A stretch of 64,000 bases of DNA from Bacillota bacterium (GTDB lineage Bacteria > Bacillota > Clostridia > Christensenellales > Pumilibacteraceae), in the NCBI GenBank assembly GCA_009777485.1, contig WRLT01000007.1, forward strand, positions 1-64,000, written 5' to 3'. The notes beneath the pieces were generated by a model. The model did no database searches, had not been told where the DNA came from, and saw only the letters and a list, made by a program, of their open reading frames with translations. This document shows, in pieces, positions 52,687 through 62,014 of the stretch; the first letter of the stretch is position 1, and each line of letters begins with the position of its first letter. A program made the position numbers and the translations under genes.

Positions 52687-53922
52687 TTAGCACGTTTTTA
52701 CAAAAACCGCAACAAAAAAACCGTCGCACCCGTCCGTGTGCGGAAAAAACCGCGCGGCTTCGCCGTGCAAAGTAAAATCGGGACGCGCGCTTAAAAACCG
52801 CTGCGCCACCCTATCGTTTTCTTCTTTAAACACCGTGCAAGTAGAATAGCATAATCTGCCGCCGCCGCACACATAATCGGCCGCTTTTATAAGCATATCA
52901 AATTGCAGCTTAGCAAGCTGTGTAATATCGTGTTCATTTTTATTCCATAAAATTTCGGGCTTTTTTCCTGCTACGCCGATTCCGCTGCACGGCGCATCGC
53001 AAACCACTAAATCAAAGCGGTCGGTAAAATCGGGGTTATGGATAAGCGCGTCGTTTTGCAAAACCGTAATTTCCGCGCCTGCTGCTGCGGCGTATTGGCG
53101 TATAAGCTGCACGCGGTGCGCATGGATATCGCACGCCGTTATATGCGCAGAAGGAAAAAGCTGTTTAAGATACACCGATTTACCGCCCGGCGCGGCGCAA
53201 AGGTCTAATACGTGTTTAGGCGAAAAATCTTGGGTGTAACGCCGCACGGCTTTCATAGAGGCAAGCGATTGCACGGTATAGTCGCTTTTTTCTAGTGCGG
53301 ATTGCATGTTATGTGTTACATAGTAGCCGTATTCGGAGGGATTTTGCAAGGCCAGGGGATATTTTTGCGCGAATTCTTCCGCGCTGATACGGTTTTGATT
53401 TACGCGGATATGCGTGGATACGGGTAGCTGATACAATAAAAAATCACGCGTAAACGTAAAGCCGTAATCTTCGATTAGCCGCTTTACTATCCATTCGGGG
53501 TACGAGGCAACAACGGATAAGCCTTGCGGCGTATCGGCAGACGGCAAGGAAACCGCAACAGAATTTTTTAGTGCGGCGTTTATAAAGCCCTCCGCGCCGC
53601 GCTTTCCTGTAAGCTTGGCAAGCTGAACCGTTTTATGTACGGCGGCAAATTCGGGTGTATCGGTATAGCGCAATAAGTATAAACCGATTTTTAATAGCAG
53701 TGCAACGGCGTTTTGGGGCTTTTTTTGGGTAAGCGCGGCAATCATGTAATCAAACTGAATGCTTTTATCTAATACGCCGTAAAACAATTTGGTAATGTAC
53801 GGCCTATGCGCGGGCGCGGCATTTTTTAGCGCGCGGTGCAATGCTTGGGTAGAATACGCGCCCGACGAAAATACGCTTTTAAGCGTGTCGTATACGATGC
53901 GCTCCGCCGCTAAATCATTCAT
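52687..53922 (-). CDS. rsmB: 16S rRNA m5C967 methyltransferase RsmB
   Basis: About 411 aa: N-terminal NusB-like domain (RIVYDTLKSVFSSGAYSTQA), then the RsmB/NOP methyltransferase with DLCAAPGGKSVYLKQ, CDAPCSGIGVAGKKPEI (catalytic Cys region) and CYSTCTVFKEEN (second Cys). The start ATG 53922 overlaps the fmt stop (ATGA) and gives the family N-terminus MNDLAAERIV; a longer frame reading back into fmt is an artefact. Confidence 0.95.
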   Translation of the reverse strand: MNDLAAERIVYDTLKSVFSSGAYSTQALHRALKNAAPAHRPYITKLFYGVLDKSIQFDYMIAALTQKKPQNAVALLLKIGLYLLRYTDTPEFAAVHKTVQLAKLTGKRGAEGFINAALKNSVAVSLPSADTPQGLSVVASYPEWIVKRLIEDYGFTFTRDFLLYQLPVSTHIRVNQNRISAEEFAQKYPLALQNPSEYGYYVTHNMQSALEKSDYTVQSLASMKAVRRYTQDFSPKHVLDLCAAPGGKSVYLKQLFPSAHITACDIHAHRVQLIRQYAAAAGAEITVLQNDALIHNPDFTDRFDLVVCDAPCSGIGVAGKKPEILWNKNEHDITQLAKLQFDMLIKAADYVCGGGRLCYSTCTVFKEENDRVAQRFLSARPDFTLHGEAARFFPHTDGCDGFFVAVFVKTC

Positions 53923-54866
53923 GCCAAACCCTCTTGCCCTAAGCGCGCACCTTCCGCTAAGGGAAAACCGCGCAAAAATTCGGCCGCGCTTAGTACGCGT
54001 TTGCCCGAAATTTGTAAAGAGGTTATGTTTAGCGCGTCTTGGCCGCACTGTACCCAAATCCCCTCTTTTTGGCACGATTTGATTACCGTGCCGCACGGTA
54101 TGTTACGCATAGGTTCTGTTTTGATGCTTTTTGCCGCGTAAATCTTGATGTATTGCCCTTTGTAAAAGGTAAAGGCAGCAGGCCACGGATTGTACGCGCG
54201 TACCCTACGCGCAAGAATTTCAGCAGAAAGGCTAAAATCAAGCAATCCGTCCGCTTTGGTAATTTTTTTGGTATACGTTGCGAGTCGCGGGTTTTGCGGC
54301 GTTAGGGTAAAGCTGCCGCTTTGCAGCAAATCTAACGCTTTTACTAAAAGCACCGCGCCTAACGCGCTAAGCCTGTCGTGCAATGAATAAAACGGCTCGT
54401 CCGCCTCAATCGCTATTTTTTGGCTAAGTAAGATGTCGCCCGCGTCCATTGCCAAAACGGTTTTCATAACGGTTATGCCTGTTTGGCTTTCGCCGTTTAA
54501 AATAGCGGCTTGAATGGGTGCGCTGCCGCGGTACGCGGGAAGCAGCGACGCGTGGATATTGTATACGGGCGCAATAGATAAAAATTCCGCGCTTAACAAT
54601 TGACCGAATGCCGCCGTTACCATAACATCGGGCTTTAACGCCGCTACTGCCGCTATTGCCTCGCGGGTGCAAACATTGGGGTATTGCAAAACGCGCAAGC
54701 CGTTTTGTTGGGCAAATTCGGCAACGGGAGTCGGCATAACCCTACCCTTTTTATCCGTTTCGCGGTTGGGCTGAGAAATTACTGCCGCTACGCTGTGCGT
54801 AGAGTTTAGCACCGCTTGCAGCGGCAAAACCGCAAACTGCGGCGTTCCCAAATAAACGATGTTCAT
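53919..54866 (-). CDS. fmt: Methionyl-tRNA formyltransferase
   Basis: 315 aa: MNIVYLGTPQFAVLPL, the active-site block VYNIHASLLPAYRGSAPIQA with GETQTGITVMKT-like GESQTGITVMKT, MDAGDIL and a C-terminal OB-like domain (VRAYNPWPAAFTFY). Formylates initiator Met-tRNA. ATGA overlaps at both ends (with def and rsmB). Confidence 0.96.
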   Translation of the reverse strand: MNIVYLGTPQFAVLPLQAVLNSTHSVAAVISQPNRETDKKGRVMPTPVAEFAQQNGLRVLQYPNVCTREAIAAVAALKPDVMVTAAFGQLLSAEFLSIAPVYNIHASLLPAYRGSAPIQAAILNGESQTGITVMKTVLAMDAGDILLSQKIAIEADEPFYSLHDRLSALGAVLLVKALDLLQSGSFTLTPQNPRLATYTKKITKADGLLDFSLSAEILARRVRAYNPWPAAFTFYKGQYIKIYAAKSIKTEPMRNIPCGTVIKSCQKEGIWVQCGQDALNITSLQISGKRVLSAAEFLRGFPLAEGARLGQEGLA

Positions 54867-55351
54867 TCCGCGTCCCTCTTAGCGGCGGGCTTTTTGGGCT
54901 GATAGCCGTGAATTACCTTATCGGTGTACAAAACACCGTCTAAATGGTCTAGCTCGTGGCACAATGCAATAGCTAAGTAGGGGTCGCGTGAGGAAACTTG
55001 TACGGGCTTGCCTTGTCGGTTTTGCGCCGAAACCGTAACCTTTTTGGGACGTTGAACGTAACCCGATTGCCCTGGTATACTTAAACAGCCCTCTTGCTCG
55101 ATTTGCGTGCCTGACTGCTTGATGATTACGGGATTAACTAGCTCGTAAATTGTTTCGCCGTCTAACGAAACTACCGCAACGCGCTTTAAAACGCCTACCT
55201 GCGGCGCGGCAAGCCCGACACCCTTAGCCTCGAACATGGTTTGAATCATATCGTCTAACAAACATGCTAACTTACCGTCAAATTCCGTTACGGTTTTGGC
55301 TTTATACCGCAGCGTTTCGTCCTCTTGGGTTAAAATTTGTCTTTTTGCCAT
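54863..55351 (-). CDS. def: Peptide deformylase
   Basis: 162 aa with the three motifs GVGLAAPQVG, EGCLSIPG and CHELDHLDG (metal ligands Cys and two His). Removes the N-formyl group from nascent proteins. The leader is unusual: AAAAGGAG is about 27 nt before the ATG with a small GGCG-N5-CGCC hairpin between, which could bring the two closer. It has its own promoter behind priA. Confidence 0.96.
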   Translation of the reverse strand: MAKRQILTQEDETLRYKAKTVTEFDGKLACLLDDMIQTMFEAKGVGLAAPQVGVLKRVAVVSLDGETIYELVNPVIIKQSGTQIEQEGCLSIPGQSGYVQRPKKVTVSAQNRQGKPVQVSSRDPYLAIALCHELDHLDGVLYTDKVIHGYQPKKPAAKRDAE

Positions 55352-55402
55352 GTTTTAGGTTTTAGGCGTTGCCCGCCGCTCCTTTTAATAGATTGCTGTT
55401 AT

Positions 55403-55431
55403 AGTATAGCATTTTTTGCGTATTAAGTCAA
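55403..55431 (-). promoter_or_regulatory. Internal promoter for def-fmt-rsmB-rlmN
   Basis: Leftward TTGACT (55431-55426), 17-nt spacer, TATACT (55408-55403) with TGC before it. It lies in the 93-nt gap after priA. Confidence 0.65.
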
Positions 55432-55444
55432 ATAGCTATATCCG

Positions 55445-57649
55445 CTAACTTAGATTGTTGGGATTTTGCTCTATAAAACACATTATTTGCGGCGTTTTGT
55501 ATTTTGCCGCGATTGCGCCGATTTGTGTAATCAGCTCGTCCGTGTGGGAGGTAAGCCGAGCCAAAATCTGCATACGGTGTTTGTTTTGTATTTTTTTTAC
55601 GGGTGAACGCATCGCCGCAAGGTAGGCAAAGCTGTTTTTATACTGCTTAGAAAGTGCTTGCATTTCCTCGAAAATGGATTTGAGTGCGTCCGCTGCCGCG
55701 CTTTCGCTTTCGCTGCCTAAGAGAATGCGCACAATTTTGGCAAACGGCGGAAACTTTGTAACCTCGCGCAGATTGCATTCCTTTTCGAAAAAGGCGGCGT
55801 AATCGTTGGCGGCGGCATACTTAAATACATAATGGCGCGGCGTGTAGGTTTGCAAAACTACCTTGCCCGCCTTTTGCTCGCGCCCTGCTCTGCCCGCCGC
55901 TTGGGTAATCAATTGAAACGTGCGCTCGACACTGCGGTAATCGGAAAAATGCAGACTGATGTCTGCGTCTAAAATTCCTACTAACGTAACGTCGGGAAAA
56001 TCGTGCCCTTTTGCCACCATTTGCGTGCCCACCAAAACCGCCGCTTTTTTTTGCGCGAATTGCTCTAAAATGCGCGCGTGTGCGTCTTTGGTTTGCGTAG
56101 TGTCGTTATCCATGCGCAGAATATTATGCGCGGGAAACATTTGTTTAAGCGTTTCCTCTACGCGCTGCGTGCCTGCGTAGCCTTGACGGATATGCGGGCT
56201 GTTGCATTCGGGACAAAGATTGATTAGTGCGTAGCGTGCGTTGCAGTAATGGCATTTTAGCGCGTCATCCTCTTTATGGTACACTAGGCTAACGTCGCAC
56301 GCAAGGCATTTAGGGACGTGTCCGCAGCTGCGGCAAATGATGTAGCCCGAATAGCCGCGCCGATTGATAAACAAAACCGCTTGATTGCCTGCCTCTACGC
56401 AAGCGCGCAGCTGCGTTTCTAACGCGCGGGAAAACATCGAATTGTTGCCTGCGATCAGCTCTTTACACATATCGACAATTTCTATTTCGGGCAGCGGTTT
56501 TTTGTTGACGCGCGCGGACATAGAAATCAGCTTGGCTTGCTGCATTTTTGCCGCGTAAAAGGTTTCTACCGACGGCGTTGCGCTTGCAAGCACTAAATTG
56601 CATTGGTTGTACGCACGGCGGAATGCGGCTACTTCGGCGGTGTTGTAGCGCGGATTAGTGTCGGAATTGTAGCTTGCGTCGTGTTCTTCGTCGATGATAA
56701 TTAGCCCTACATCGGTTAATGGCGCGAATACCGCGCTGCGCGCGCCGATAGCGACAGACGCCTCGCCGTTTTTAAGCCGTAGCCATTCATCAAACCGCTC
56801 GCCTGCCGATAAACCGCTGTGCAGCAGGGCAACCTTTTCGCCGAAACGTGAACGGAAGTTTTTTAGCACCTGCGGCGTTAAGCCGATTTCGGGCACTAGC
56901 ATAATCGCGGTTTTGCCGTTTTGCAGCGCGTCCGCGATACACGCCATATATACTTCGGTTTTGCCGCTGCCCGTTACGCCGTGCAGTACATAGGTATCTG
57001 CCCCGCCGCTTAGAATGGTTTGTACCGCCGCATTTTGCTGCGCGGTTAGTTCTACGCGCTTTTCATTTTGCACTAAATCGGTATAGGGCTTGCGCTGAAC
57101 GGCGCATTCCCGCGTTAAAACTATGCCGCGCGTGATAAGGTTGCGCAATGCGGATGCAGAAAACTCTTGATTGAGTTGGGTAACCGACACCTCGCCCGAG
57201 CCCGCAAGGTGCATAAAAACCTCGTGCTGCGCGGCGGCGGACGGCTTGATAAACGTATCGGGATTTTGCCCGATGTAGTCGGGGTTAAGATACGCAAACA
57301 GCTTTTTAAGCGTTTTTATTCTGCCTCCGCGCATATGCGGCGGAATAAAAAGACGCAAGGCGTCCGCCATGCGCAGCAGATATTTTTTAACCATAAAATC
57401 CGCAAGCGCAAGCATTTCCGCGCTGATAAGCGGCTGTTCGTCTAAAACCGAACAAACGGGCTTTATTTTTTTGGGGTCTAAGAGTGAGGTTTCTTTAAGC
57501 CGTATAACGTAGCCCTCTATAATGCGCGCGCCGAATGGGACGGTTACGCGTGCGCCCGCCTCTACGCCCGAAACACCGCCCGTTGCGTAATCGAAAATAC
57601 GGTCGACTTCGGAGTTGGAAATATCTACAATTACTTCGGCAAATTTCAT
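55445..57649 (-). CDS. priA: Primosomal replication protein N' (PriA helicase)
   Basis: 734 aa: N-terminal DNA-binding domain (VDRIFDYA-like VDISNSEVDRIFDYATGG), helicase with Walker A HGVTGSGKTEVY and IIDEEHDASYNSD, zinc-binding insertion (CRSCGHVPKCLACD, CHYCN, CPECNSP), and GTQMVAKGHDFPDVTLVGILDAD, QAAGRAGR. Restarts stalled replication forks. Starts 23 nt after coaBC without a clear Shine-Dalgarno site. Confidence 0.96.
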   Translation of the reverse strand: MKFAEVIVDISNSEVDRIFDYATGGVSGVEAGARVTVPFGARIIEGYVIRLKETSLLDPKKIKPVCSVLDEQPLISAEMLALADFMVKKYLLRMADALRLFIPPHMRGGRIKTLKKLFAYLNPDYIGQNPDTFIKPSAAAQHEVFMHLAGSGEVSVTQLNQEFSASALRNLITRGIVLTRECAVQRKPYTDLVQNEKRVELTAQQNAAVQTILSGGADTYVLHGVTGSGKTEVYMACIADALQNGKTAIMLVPEIGLTPQVLKNFRSRFGEKVALLHSGLSAGERFDEWLRLKNGEASVAIGARSAVFAPLTDVGLIIIDEEHDASYNSDTNPRYNTAEVAAFRRAYNQCNLVLASATPSVETFYAAKMQQAKLISMSARVNKKPLPEIEIVDMCKELIAGNNSMFSRALETQLRACVEAGNQAVLFINRRGYSGYIICRSCGHVPKCLACDVSLVYHKEDDALKCHYCNARYALINLCPECNSPHIRQGYAGTQRVEETLKQMFPAHNILRMDNDTTQTKDAHARILEQFAQKKAAVLVGTQMVAKGHDFPDVTLVGILDADISLHFSDYRSVERTFQLITQAAGRAGREQKAGKVVLQTYTPRHYVFKYAAANDYAAFFEKECNLREVTKFPPFAKIVRILLGSESESAAADALKSIFEEMQALSKQYKNSFAYLAAMRSPVKKIQNKHRMQILARLTSHTDELITQIGAIAAKYKTPQIMCFIEQNPNNLS

Positions 57650-57672
57650 TTTTAAACGGTACGGCGGCGGCG

Positions 57673-58863
57673 TTAAAAAAGCTTTATAACGCTGTCTAAC
57701 AGTACATCGGCAACCTCGCGCTTAGACATTTTTTTGTAGTGCGCCACGCCCGACGCCGAAAGTATGCTAACGATATTGGTATCTGTGCCAAAGCCCGCGC
57801 CCGGAGCGGTTACATCGTTGGCAACCACGATATCCGCATTTTTTTTCTTTAATTTTTCTTGCGCGTTTTTTTCTAGGTTTTCGGTTTCGGCGGCAAAAAT
57901 CACTAGCTTTTTATTGCCCTTTGCCTTGCCGACTTGAGCCGCTATATCGGTATTTTTGGTTAGCGTTAGCGTAAGCGCAGCAGATTTAATTTTTTGTGCG
58001 GCGGCCTGCGTGGTATAATCGGACGGTGCGGCGGCTTTAATAATAACGTCCGCCTTAGGTAGATGTTGCAGTACGGCTTGCAGCATATCTTGGGTGGAAG
58101 TAACTTCTACGGTTTTATAGCATGCGCAATGCGGAATACGCGCGTTTTTTCCGTGAATATAGATTATGCGTGCGCCGCGTGCCGCTGCCGCTTCGGCGAT
58201 TGCCGCGCCTTGTGCGCCTGTTGAGGGGTTTGTAATGTAGCGCACGGGGTCTATCGACTCGCGCGTTGCGCCTGAGGTAATCAAAACGGTTTTGCCCGCG
58301 TAATCGGTTAGGGGGAAAAGCAGCGCGTGCAACGCGCTTACGATGTCGGGAATTTCGGCTAATCTTCCCTTTCCTTCGTCGCCGCATGCAAGCATACCGA
58401 TTGCGGGCGGTACAAAATGAACGCCGCGCGCGCTAAGCTTTTGCATGTTTTCGCACACTGCCGCGCTTTGCAGCATTTGGGTGTTCATTGCGGGTGCAAG
58501 TAAAACAGGGCCGTTAAACGCCATTACGGTGGTGGATAAAAAATCGTCCGCAATGCCGCAGGCGTATTTGCCGATAAAATTTGCGGTGGCGGGGGCAATT
58601 AAAAACGCATCGGATTTTTTGCTTAACGATATATGCGCTACGTTGAAAACAAAATTTCTGTCGAAGGACTCTACGGTAACGCGGTTGCCGCTTAACGATT
58701 CAAACGTAAGCGGCTGCACAAACTCGCAGGCGTTGCGCGTGAGTACCACGTGAACGTCTGCCCCGCCTTTTTTTAATAGGCTGGTTATTTCGCACGCCTT
58801 ATAAGCCGCGATTCCGCCCGTAACGCCTAGTGTTACGGTTTTGCCTAAAAAGCTGCCGCTCAA
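57673..58863 (-). CDS. coaBC: Bifunctional phosphopantothenoylcysteine decarboxylase/synthetase
   Basis: 396 aa. CoaC flavoprotein part (about 1-180): GVTGGIAAYKACEI, NVAHISLSKKSDAF with the active-site His, APATANFIGKYA and MLACGDEGKGRLAE. CoaB part (about 185-396): TSGATRESIDPVRYITNPS and DIVVANDV. Makes phosphopantetheine for coenzyme A. The start is a TTG (58863) overlapping the rpoZ stop, with AGGA 8 nt before it. Confidence 0.95.
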   Translation of the reverse strand: MSGSFLGKTVTLGVTGGIAAYKACEITSLLKKGGADVHVVLTRNACEFVQPLTFESLSGNRVTVESFDRNFVFNVAHISLSKKSDAFLIAPATANFIGKYACGIADDFLSTTVMAFNGPVLLAPAMNTQMLQSAAVCENMQKLSARGVHFVPPAIGMLACGDEGKGRLAEIPDIVSALHALLFPLTDYAGKTVLITSGATRESIDPVRYITNPSTGAQGAAIAEAAAARGARIIYIHGKNARIPHCACYKTVEVTSTQDMLQAVLQHLPKADVIIKAAAPSDYTTQAAAQKIKSAALTLTLTKNTDIAAQVGKAKGNKKLVIFAAETENLEKNAQEKLKKKNADIVVANDVTAPGAGFGTDTNIVSILSASGVAHYKKMSKREVADVLLDSVIKLF

Positions 58864-59057
58864 TGCTCATTTCCTACGGCAATCGCGCCCGTGTAAACCT
58901 CGCGTGCGGCAGCCGTTACGGCGCGTGCGTCCATTTCTGCAAGCATTTCGGGTTTTCTGTCTAGCAAGTAACGGGCGCGTTTAGAAATTAAGCATACTAA
59001 TGCGTATTTGCAGCCTGTAATTTCTAGTAGTTTGTCGATAGGCGGTTCAATCATCAT
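58860..59057 (-). CDS. rpoZ: RNA polymerase omega subunit
   Basis: 65 aa: PPIDKLLEITGCKYALVCLISKRARYL then AREVYTGAI, the short omega fold that binds the beta' C-terminus and aids RNA polymerase assembly. Typical size and position between gmk and coaBC. AAAGGAG site before tandem ATGs. Confidence 0.93.
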   Translation of the reverse strand: MMIEPPIDKLLEITGCKYALVCLISKRARYLLDRKPEMLAEMDARAVTAAAREVYTGAIAVGNEH

Positions 59058-59094
59058 GGGTTTTATATCTCCTTTAAAGTTGGGTTTGTTTTTA

Positions 59095-59709
59095 TTAAAA
59101 GTCTTGTTCTAAAAGGTTTTTAATGGTGGGTTTGTTGAATTTTACGCGTAGTTTTTCGGCATTGATAATGGTGATAATGTCTTTTGCGGCTTGTTCGGCT
59201 ATGTCGTTGGTAACGTAGTAATCAAATTCGCCGTATTGTGCAAGCTCATTTTTCGCGCTGCCTAAACGGTTTTTTAGCGAACTTTCTGTTTCGGTTCCGC
59301 GCTCTGAAAGACGCTTTTTAAGGGTTTTAAAATCGGGCGTCATTAAGAAAATCAAAACGCTGTCTTTATATTGGCTTTTAATCTGACGCGCGCCGTGAAT
59401 ATCGATTTCGAACAACACATCGCATCCTTTGTCTATCCTGTCTAAAACCGCCGATTTGGGCGTGCCGTAATAGTTGCTGTACACGGATGCGGTTTCTAAA
59501 AACGCGCCGTCGGCAATCATTTGCTGATACTCGGCAAGCGATTTAAAATAATAATGCACGCCCTCTTTTTCGCCTGCTCGGGGCGCGCGCGTGGTAACCG
59601 ATACGGACGAAAGGATTTTAGGGTTTAACTGCAATACCTTTTGGTAAACTGTTCCCTTTCCTGCGCCGCTCGGTCCGCTGATAACTACTAATAATCCTTT
59701 GTTTTTCAT
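59095..59709 (-). CDS. gmk: Guanylate kinase
   Basis: 204 aa: VVISGPSGAGKGTVYQKV (P-loop), VSVTTRAPRAGEKEGVHYYF and FEIDIHGARQIK, the GMP-binding region, with a lid RLSERGTETE. Converts GMP to GDP. ATGA overlap with yicC. The remA gene, present between yicC and gmk in Bacillus, is absent. Confidence 0.97.
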   Translation of the reverse strand: MKNKGLLVVISGPSGAGKGTVYQKVLQLNPKILSSVSVTTRAPRAGEKEGVHYYFKSLAEYQQMIADGAFLETASVYSNYYGTPKSAVLDRIDKGCDVLFEIDIHGARQIKSQYKDSVLIFLMTPDFKTLKKRLSERGTETESSLKNRLGSAKNELAQYGEFDYYVTNDIAEQAAKDIITIINAEKLRVKFNKPTIKNLLEQDF

Positions 59710-60581
59710 TCTGCGTTGCGTATTTGCTCCTTTAATTTTTCTAACTCATTTTTCATGGAGATTACTCGGTTGAGAATTTCGGTGTCGTTTGCCTTGCTGC
59801 CTACGGTGTTAATTTCGCGCAGAATTTCTTGTGAAATAAAATCAAGCTTTCTGCCTTGCGGCTCGTCGCTATCTAACGCCGCTTTAAATTGCGCTAAGTG
59901 CGAAAACAGCCGTGAGATTTCTTCGCTGATGTCGCTTTTGTCGGCAAAGAAGGCAACCTCGTTTAATAGGCGCGCCTCGTCTACCTCTACCTGCTTTAAA
60001 ATCTCGCGCATACGCTGCTCTATTTTTTGGCGGTACTCCTCTATTACTTTGGGCGCGCGCGATACTACATCTGCCAAAGCGGATATTAGGTTAGATAGCA
60101 GTTCGGCTAAGTTGGCAAGTAATGCCTCGCCCTCTGCAAGGCGCATTTTGTCTAGCTCGGCAACGGCTGCTTGCGTTGCTTGTTGGGCTAAGCTTGCTAC
60201 AATTTCCGAATCGTCCTTGCCGCACTCGATACGCGCCACATCGGGCGAACGCAAAAGCGCGGTGGCTTGAAAATCGTAATCTAACATAAATTCGGTGCGT
60301 AGCTTTTTGGCGGCCTTTACGTACTCGCCCGCTAACTGCATATCAATTGCTACTTCTTTGGCGTTTTCGGAACGGTTTTCGTAATTGACAAAAACGTCTA
60401 CCGCGCCGCGCTTAACGCTTTTTTGAACGGTGCGGCGAATCAGCTCATCGCAAAACGCAAGCGACTTAGGAATGCGCGTATTGATGTCTACATAGCGGCT
60501 GTTTACCGTTTTAATTTCTACGGTAAATTTTCTGCCGTCTTGCTCGGCCTCGCCCTTGCCGTAACCCGTCATACTTTTCAT
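59706..60581 (-). CDS. yicC: YicC-family endoribonuclease
   Basis: 291 aa: MKSMTGYGKGEAE, VEIKTVNSRYVDINTRIPKS-type N-terminal domain, long central helices and a conserved C-terminus (GRKLDFISQEILREINTVGSKAND). The family (YicC/YloC) has been shown to be an RNase acting on RNA ends or sRNAs. Heads the housekeeping cluster. The ATG lies 7 nt after the -10 box of its promoter and lacks a Shine-Dalgarno site. Confidence 0.94.
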   Translation of the reverse strand: MKSMTGYGKGEAEQDGRKFTVEIKTVNSRYVDINTRIPKSLAFCDELIRRTVQKSVKRGAVDVFVNYENRSENAKEVAIDMQLAGEYVKAAKKLRTEFMLDYDFQATALLRSPDVARIECGKDDSEIVASLAQQATQAAVAELDKMRLAEGEALLANLAELLSNLISALADVVSRAPKVIEEYRQKIEQRMREILKQVEVDEARLLNEVAFFADKSDISEEISRLFSHLAQFKAALDSDEPQGRKLDFISQEILREINTVGSKANDTEILNRVISMKNELEKLKEQIRNAE

Positions 60582-60588
60582 AACTATT

Positions 60589-60617
60589 AGTATAACATTT
60601 ATTTAAAAATTTTTCAA
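60589..60617 (-). promoter_or_regulatory. Promoter of the yicC-gmk-rpoZ-coaBC-priA operon, leaderless
   Basis: Leftward TTGAAA (60617-60612), 17-nt spacer, TATACT (60594-60589), then 7 nt and the ATG. Confidence 0.72.
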
Positions 60618-60688
60618 GCGTTATTTTGTCGGTTTAAAAATCTGTTTGTAAAATTTTTTTGCATTAGATTTGTTAAATTTCTAAATCT

Positions 60689-61138
60689 TTAATGCTCATT
60701 TTTAGTTTCTCCTTTTATTTTTTCTAAAACTCCTTTTGTTACACTTGCTAATCTTTCAGCAGCGGTATCAAATTGCAAATTATCAAAACAACCATCTGCT
60801 GATAAAATCAGTTCAGATTTAAGGTCTTTCTTTTTTAAAGTTCCGTTTATAAAAATATCTGCTATTTCTTTTAGAGTAATATATTTAAAAACTTCCTTTT
60901 TATTTGCTTCACCAATTGCAATCAACTCTTTAAACATTCCCAAATTTAATTGTCTGCATTTTTGTTGCCATTCATCTTTTTGTTTAATCTTTTCAAAATC
61001 CAACTCAACAAAAATTTTATCTAATGCATCTAATTCATTTTTATAACGCCACATTTCCATTCGTTCTGTGTCAGTCCCAGAAAAATACATATCAACAACT
61101 TGCTTTTTAGTTTTTATTGTTTTATTTTTATCCACCAT
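60689..61138 (-). CDS. Hypothetical protein sharing a domain with the 62.6-kb gene
   Basis: 149-aa soluble, Lys-rich, mainly helical protein. The segment FKELIAIGEANKKEVFKYIT then LKEIADIFINGTLKKKDL parallels FKNEFKMHMFKYITLKQMIA in the 274-aa-type protein of the same cluster, and YKNELDALDKIF parallels FRDELIYIDREF. So the two share a small, unnamed domain. Last gene of the AT-rich cluster. GGAG site upstream of the ATG. Confidence 0.68.
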   Translation of the reverse strand: MVDKNKTIKTKKQVVDMYFSGTDTERMEMWRYKNELDALDKIFVELDFEKIKQKDEWQQKCRQLNLGMFKELIAIGEANKKEVFKYITLKEIADIFINGTLKKKDLKSELILSADGCFDNLQFDTAAERLASVTKGVLEKIKGETKNEH

Positions 61139-61174
61139 TAGTTACTCCTTTTAAACTCTTCCAAGCATTTCTTT

Positions 61175-61735
61175 TCAATAATCGTATCTTTGCCAACGCT
61201 TGCCGCTTGGGTCGGTTTCGGTGTCCGGTGGCTTGCCTCCGTTAAAATCCGCACGACTTTTCAACATCTCGATTGCGTCTTTTTGACCATGTTTAGCCGC
61301 TTGCCCAAACCAATAAAATGCTCGCCAAACATCTGTATCGTCTTGGTCGGGTTCATCATCGCCATTACCCTCGTAATAGCAAATACCCAAATTAAACATT
61401 GCATTGGCATTTCCTTTGTCTGCCGCGATTTTGAACCACCCACAAGCAATAGGAAAACAGTCCGCATCACCTGACACATTTCCCCAAGTAGCAATAGTAT
61501 TAGAAAGTTCAGGGTCGTATAATATGTCGTCATTTGGCGGTGAATAAGAATAAACCCTACCATAAAAACATACTCCAAGTCGATTAATTAACTTTGGGTC
61601 GGTGTTTGAAATGTTCTTTGGGTCGATTTTTAATTCTTCCATAAATCGTTTTTCGGTTGCCTCTGTGTGCATTTTGAAAAAATCACTTTGGTTTTCGTAT
61701 CTCGTGCCTTTCAAAAAATCAAGTGAACTTATCAT
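61175..61735 (-). CDS. Sel1-like repeat protein, 186 aa
   Basis: Two clear Sel1-type repeats: ACGWFKIAADKGNANAMFNLGICYYEGNG (seen as AADKGNANAMFNLGICY) and AFYWFGQAAKHGQKDAIEML. These alpha-solenoids mediate protein-protein contacts. The N-terminal 80 residues are not recognised; the tail is hydrophilic (GGKPPDTETDPSGKRWQ). Its ATG overlaps the stop of the 92-aa gene (TAATG), so translation is coupled. Confidence 0.78.
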   Translation of the reverse strand: MISSLDFLKGTRYENQSDFFKMHTEATEKRFMEELKIDPKNISNTDPKLINRLGVCFYGRVYSYSPPNDDILYDPELSNTIATWGNVSGDADCFPIACGWFKIAADKGNANAMFNLGICYYEGNGDDEPDQDDTDVWRAFYWFGQAAKHGQKDAIEMLKSRADFNGGKPPDTETDPSGKRWQRYDY

Positions 61736-62013
61736 TATTTATCCTCCTCTCGTTTTGTCCAACTGCAATCAAAGCCCTGTGCTTGTGCTTTTGCTGTTGC
61801 CTTTGCGCCCTCAGCTTTCTCTTTTATAAATTCTTTTTCTGCTTCTTCAAAAAACTTTTTCATTTCCTCTTCATCTTTATTGTATTGCTCTATAAATTGC
61901 TTTTCTGTTAAGCCAGAATATCTTTTTCCTGTTTTCACTCGTAAGTCAAAGGCATAAGCGGCCCTATCTTCCGAAGTCCACTGCTCAATAGGTTTATTTT
62001 TATAATCTGCCAT
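61735..62013 (-). CDS. Hypothetical protein, 92 aa, charged coiled-coil
   Basis: Mostly one long charged helix (NKDEEEMKKFFEEAEKEFIK and EKAEGAKATAKAQAQG) after a short N-terminal part (NKPIEQWTSEDRAAYAF). No signal peptide. No family recognised. Start codon 1 nt after the stop of the 34-codon small frame, stop overlapping the Sel1 gene start. The tight junctions argue it is translated. Confidence 0.65.
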   Translation of the reverse strand: MADYKNKPIEQWTSEDRAAYAFDLRVKTGKRYSGLTEKQFIEQYNKDEEEMKKFFEEAEKEFIKEKAEGAKATAKAQAQGFDCSWTKREEDK

Positions 62014-62014
62014 T

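Noticed and set aside
52687-54096. Longer RsmB starting at 54096 inside fmt
   Set aside because: The extension is Arg-rich nonsense antiphase to fmt, and the ATGA junction at 53922 gives the family N-terminus.
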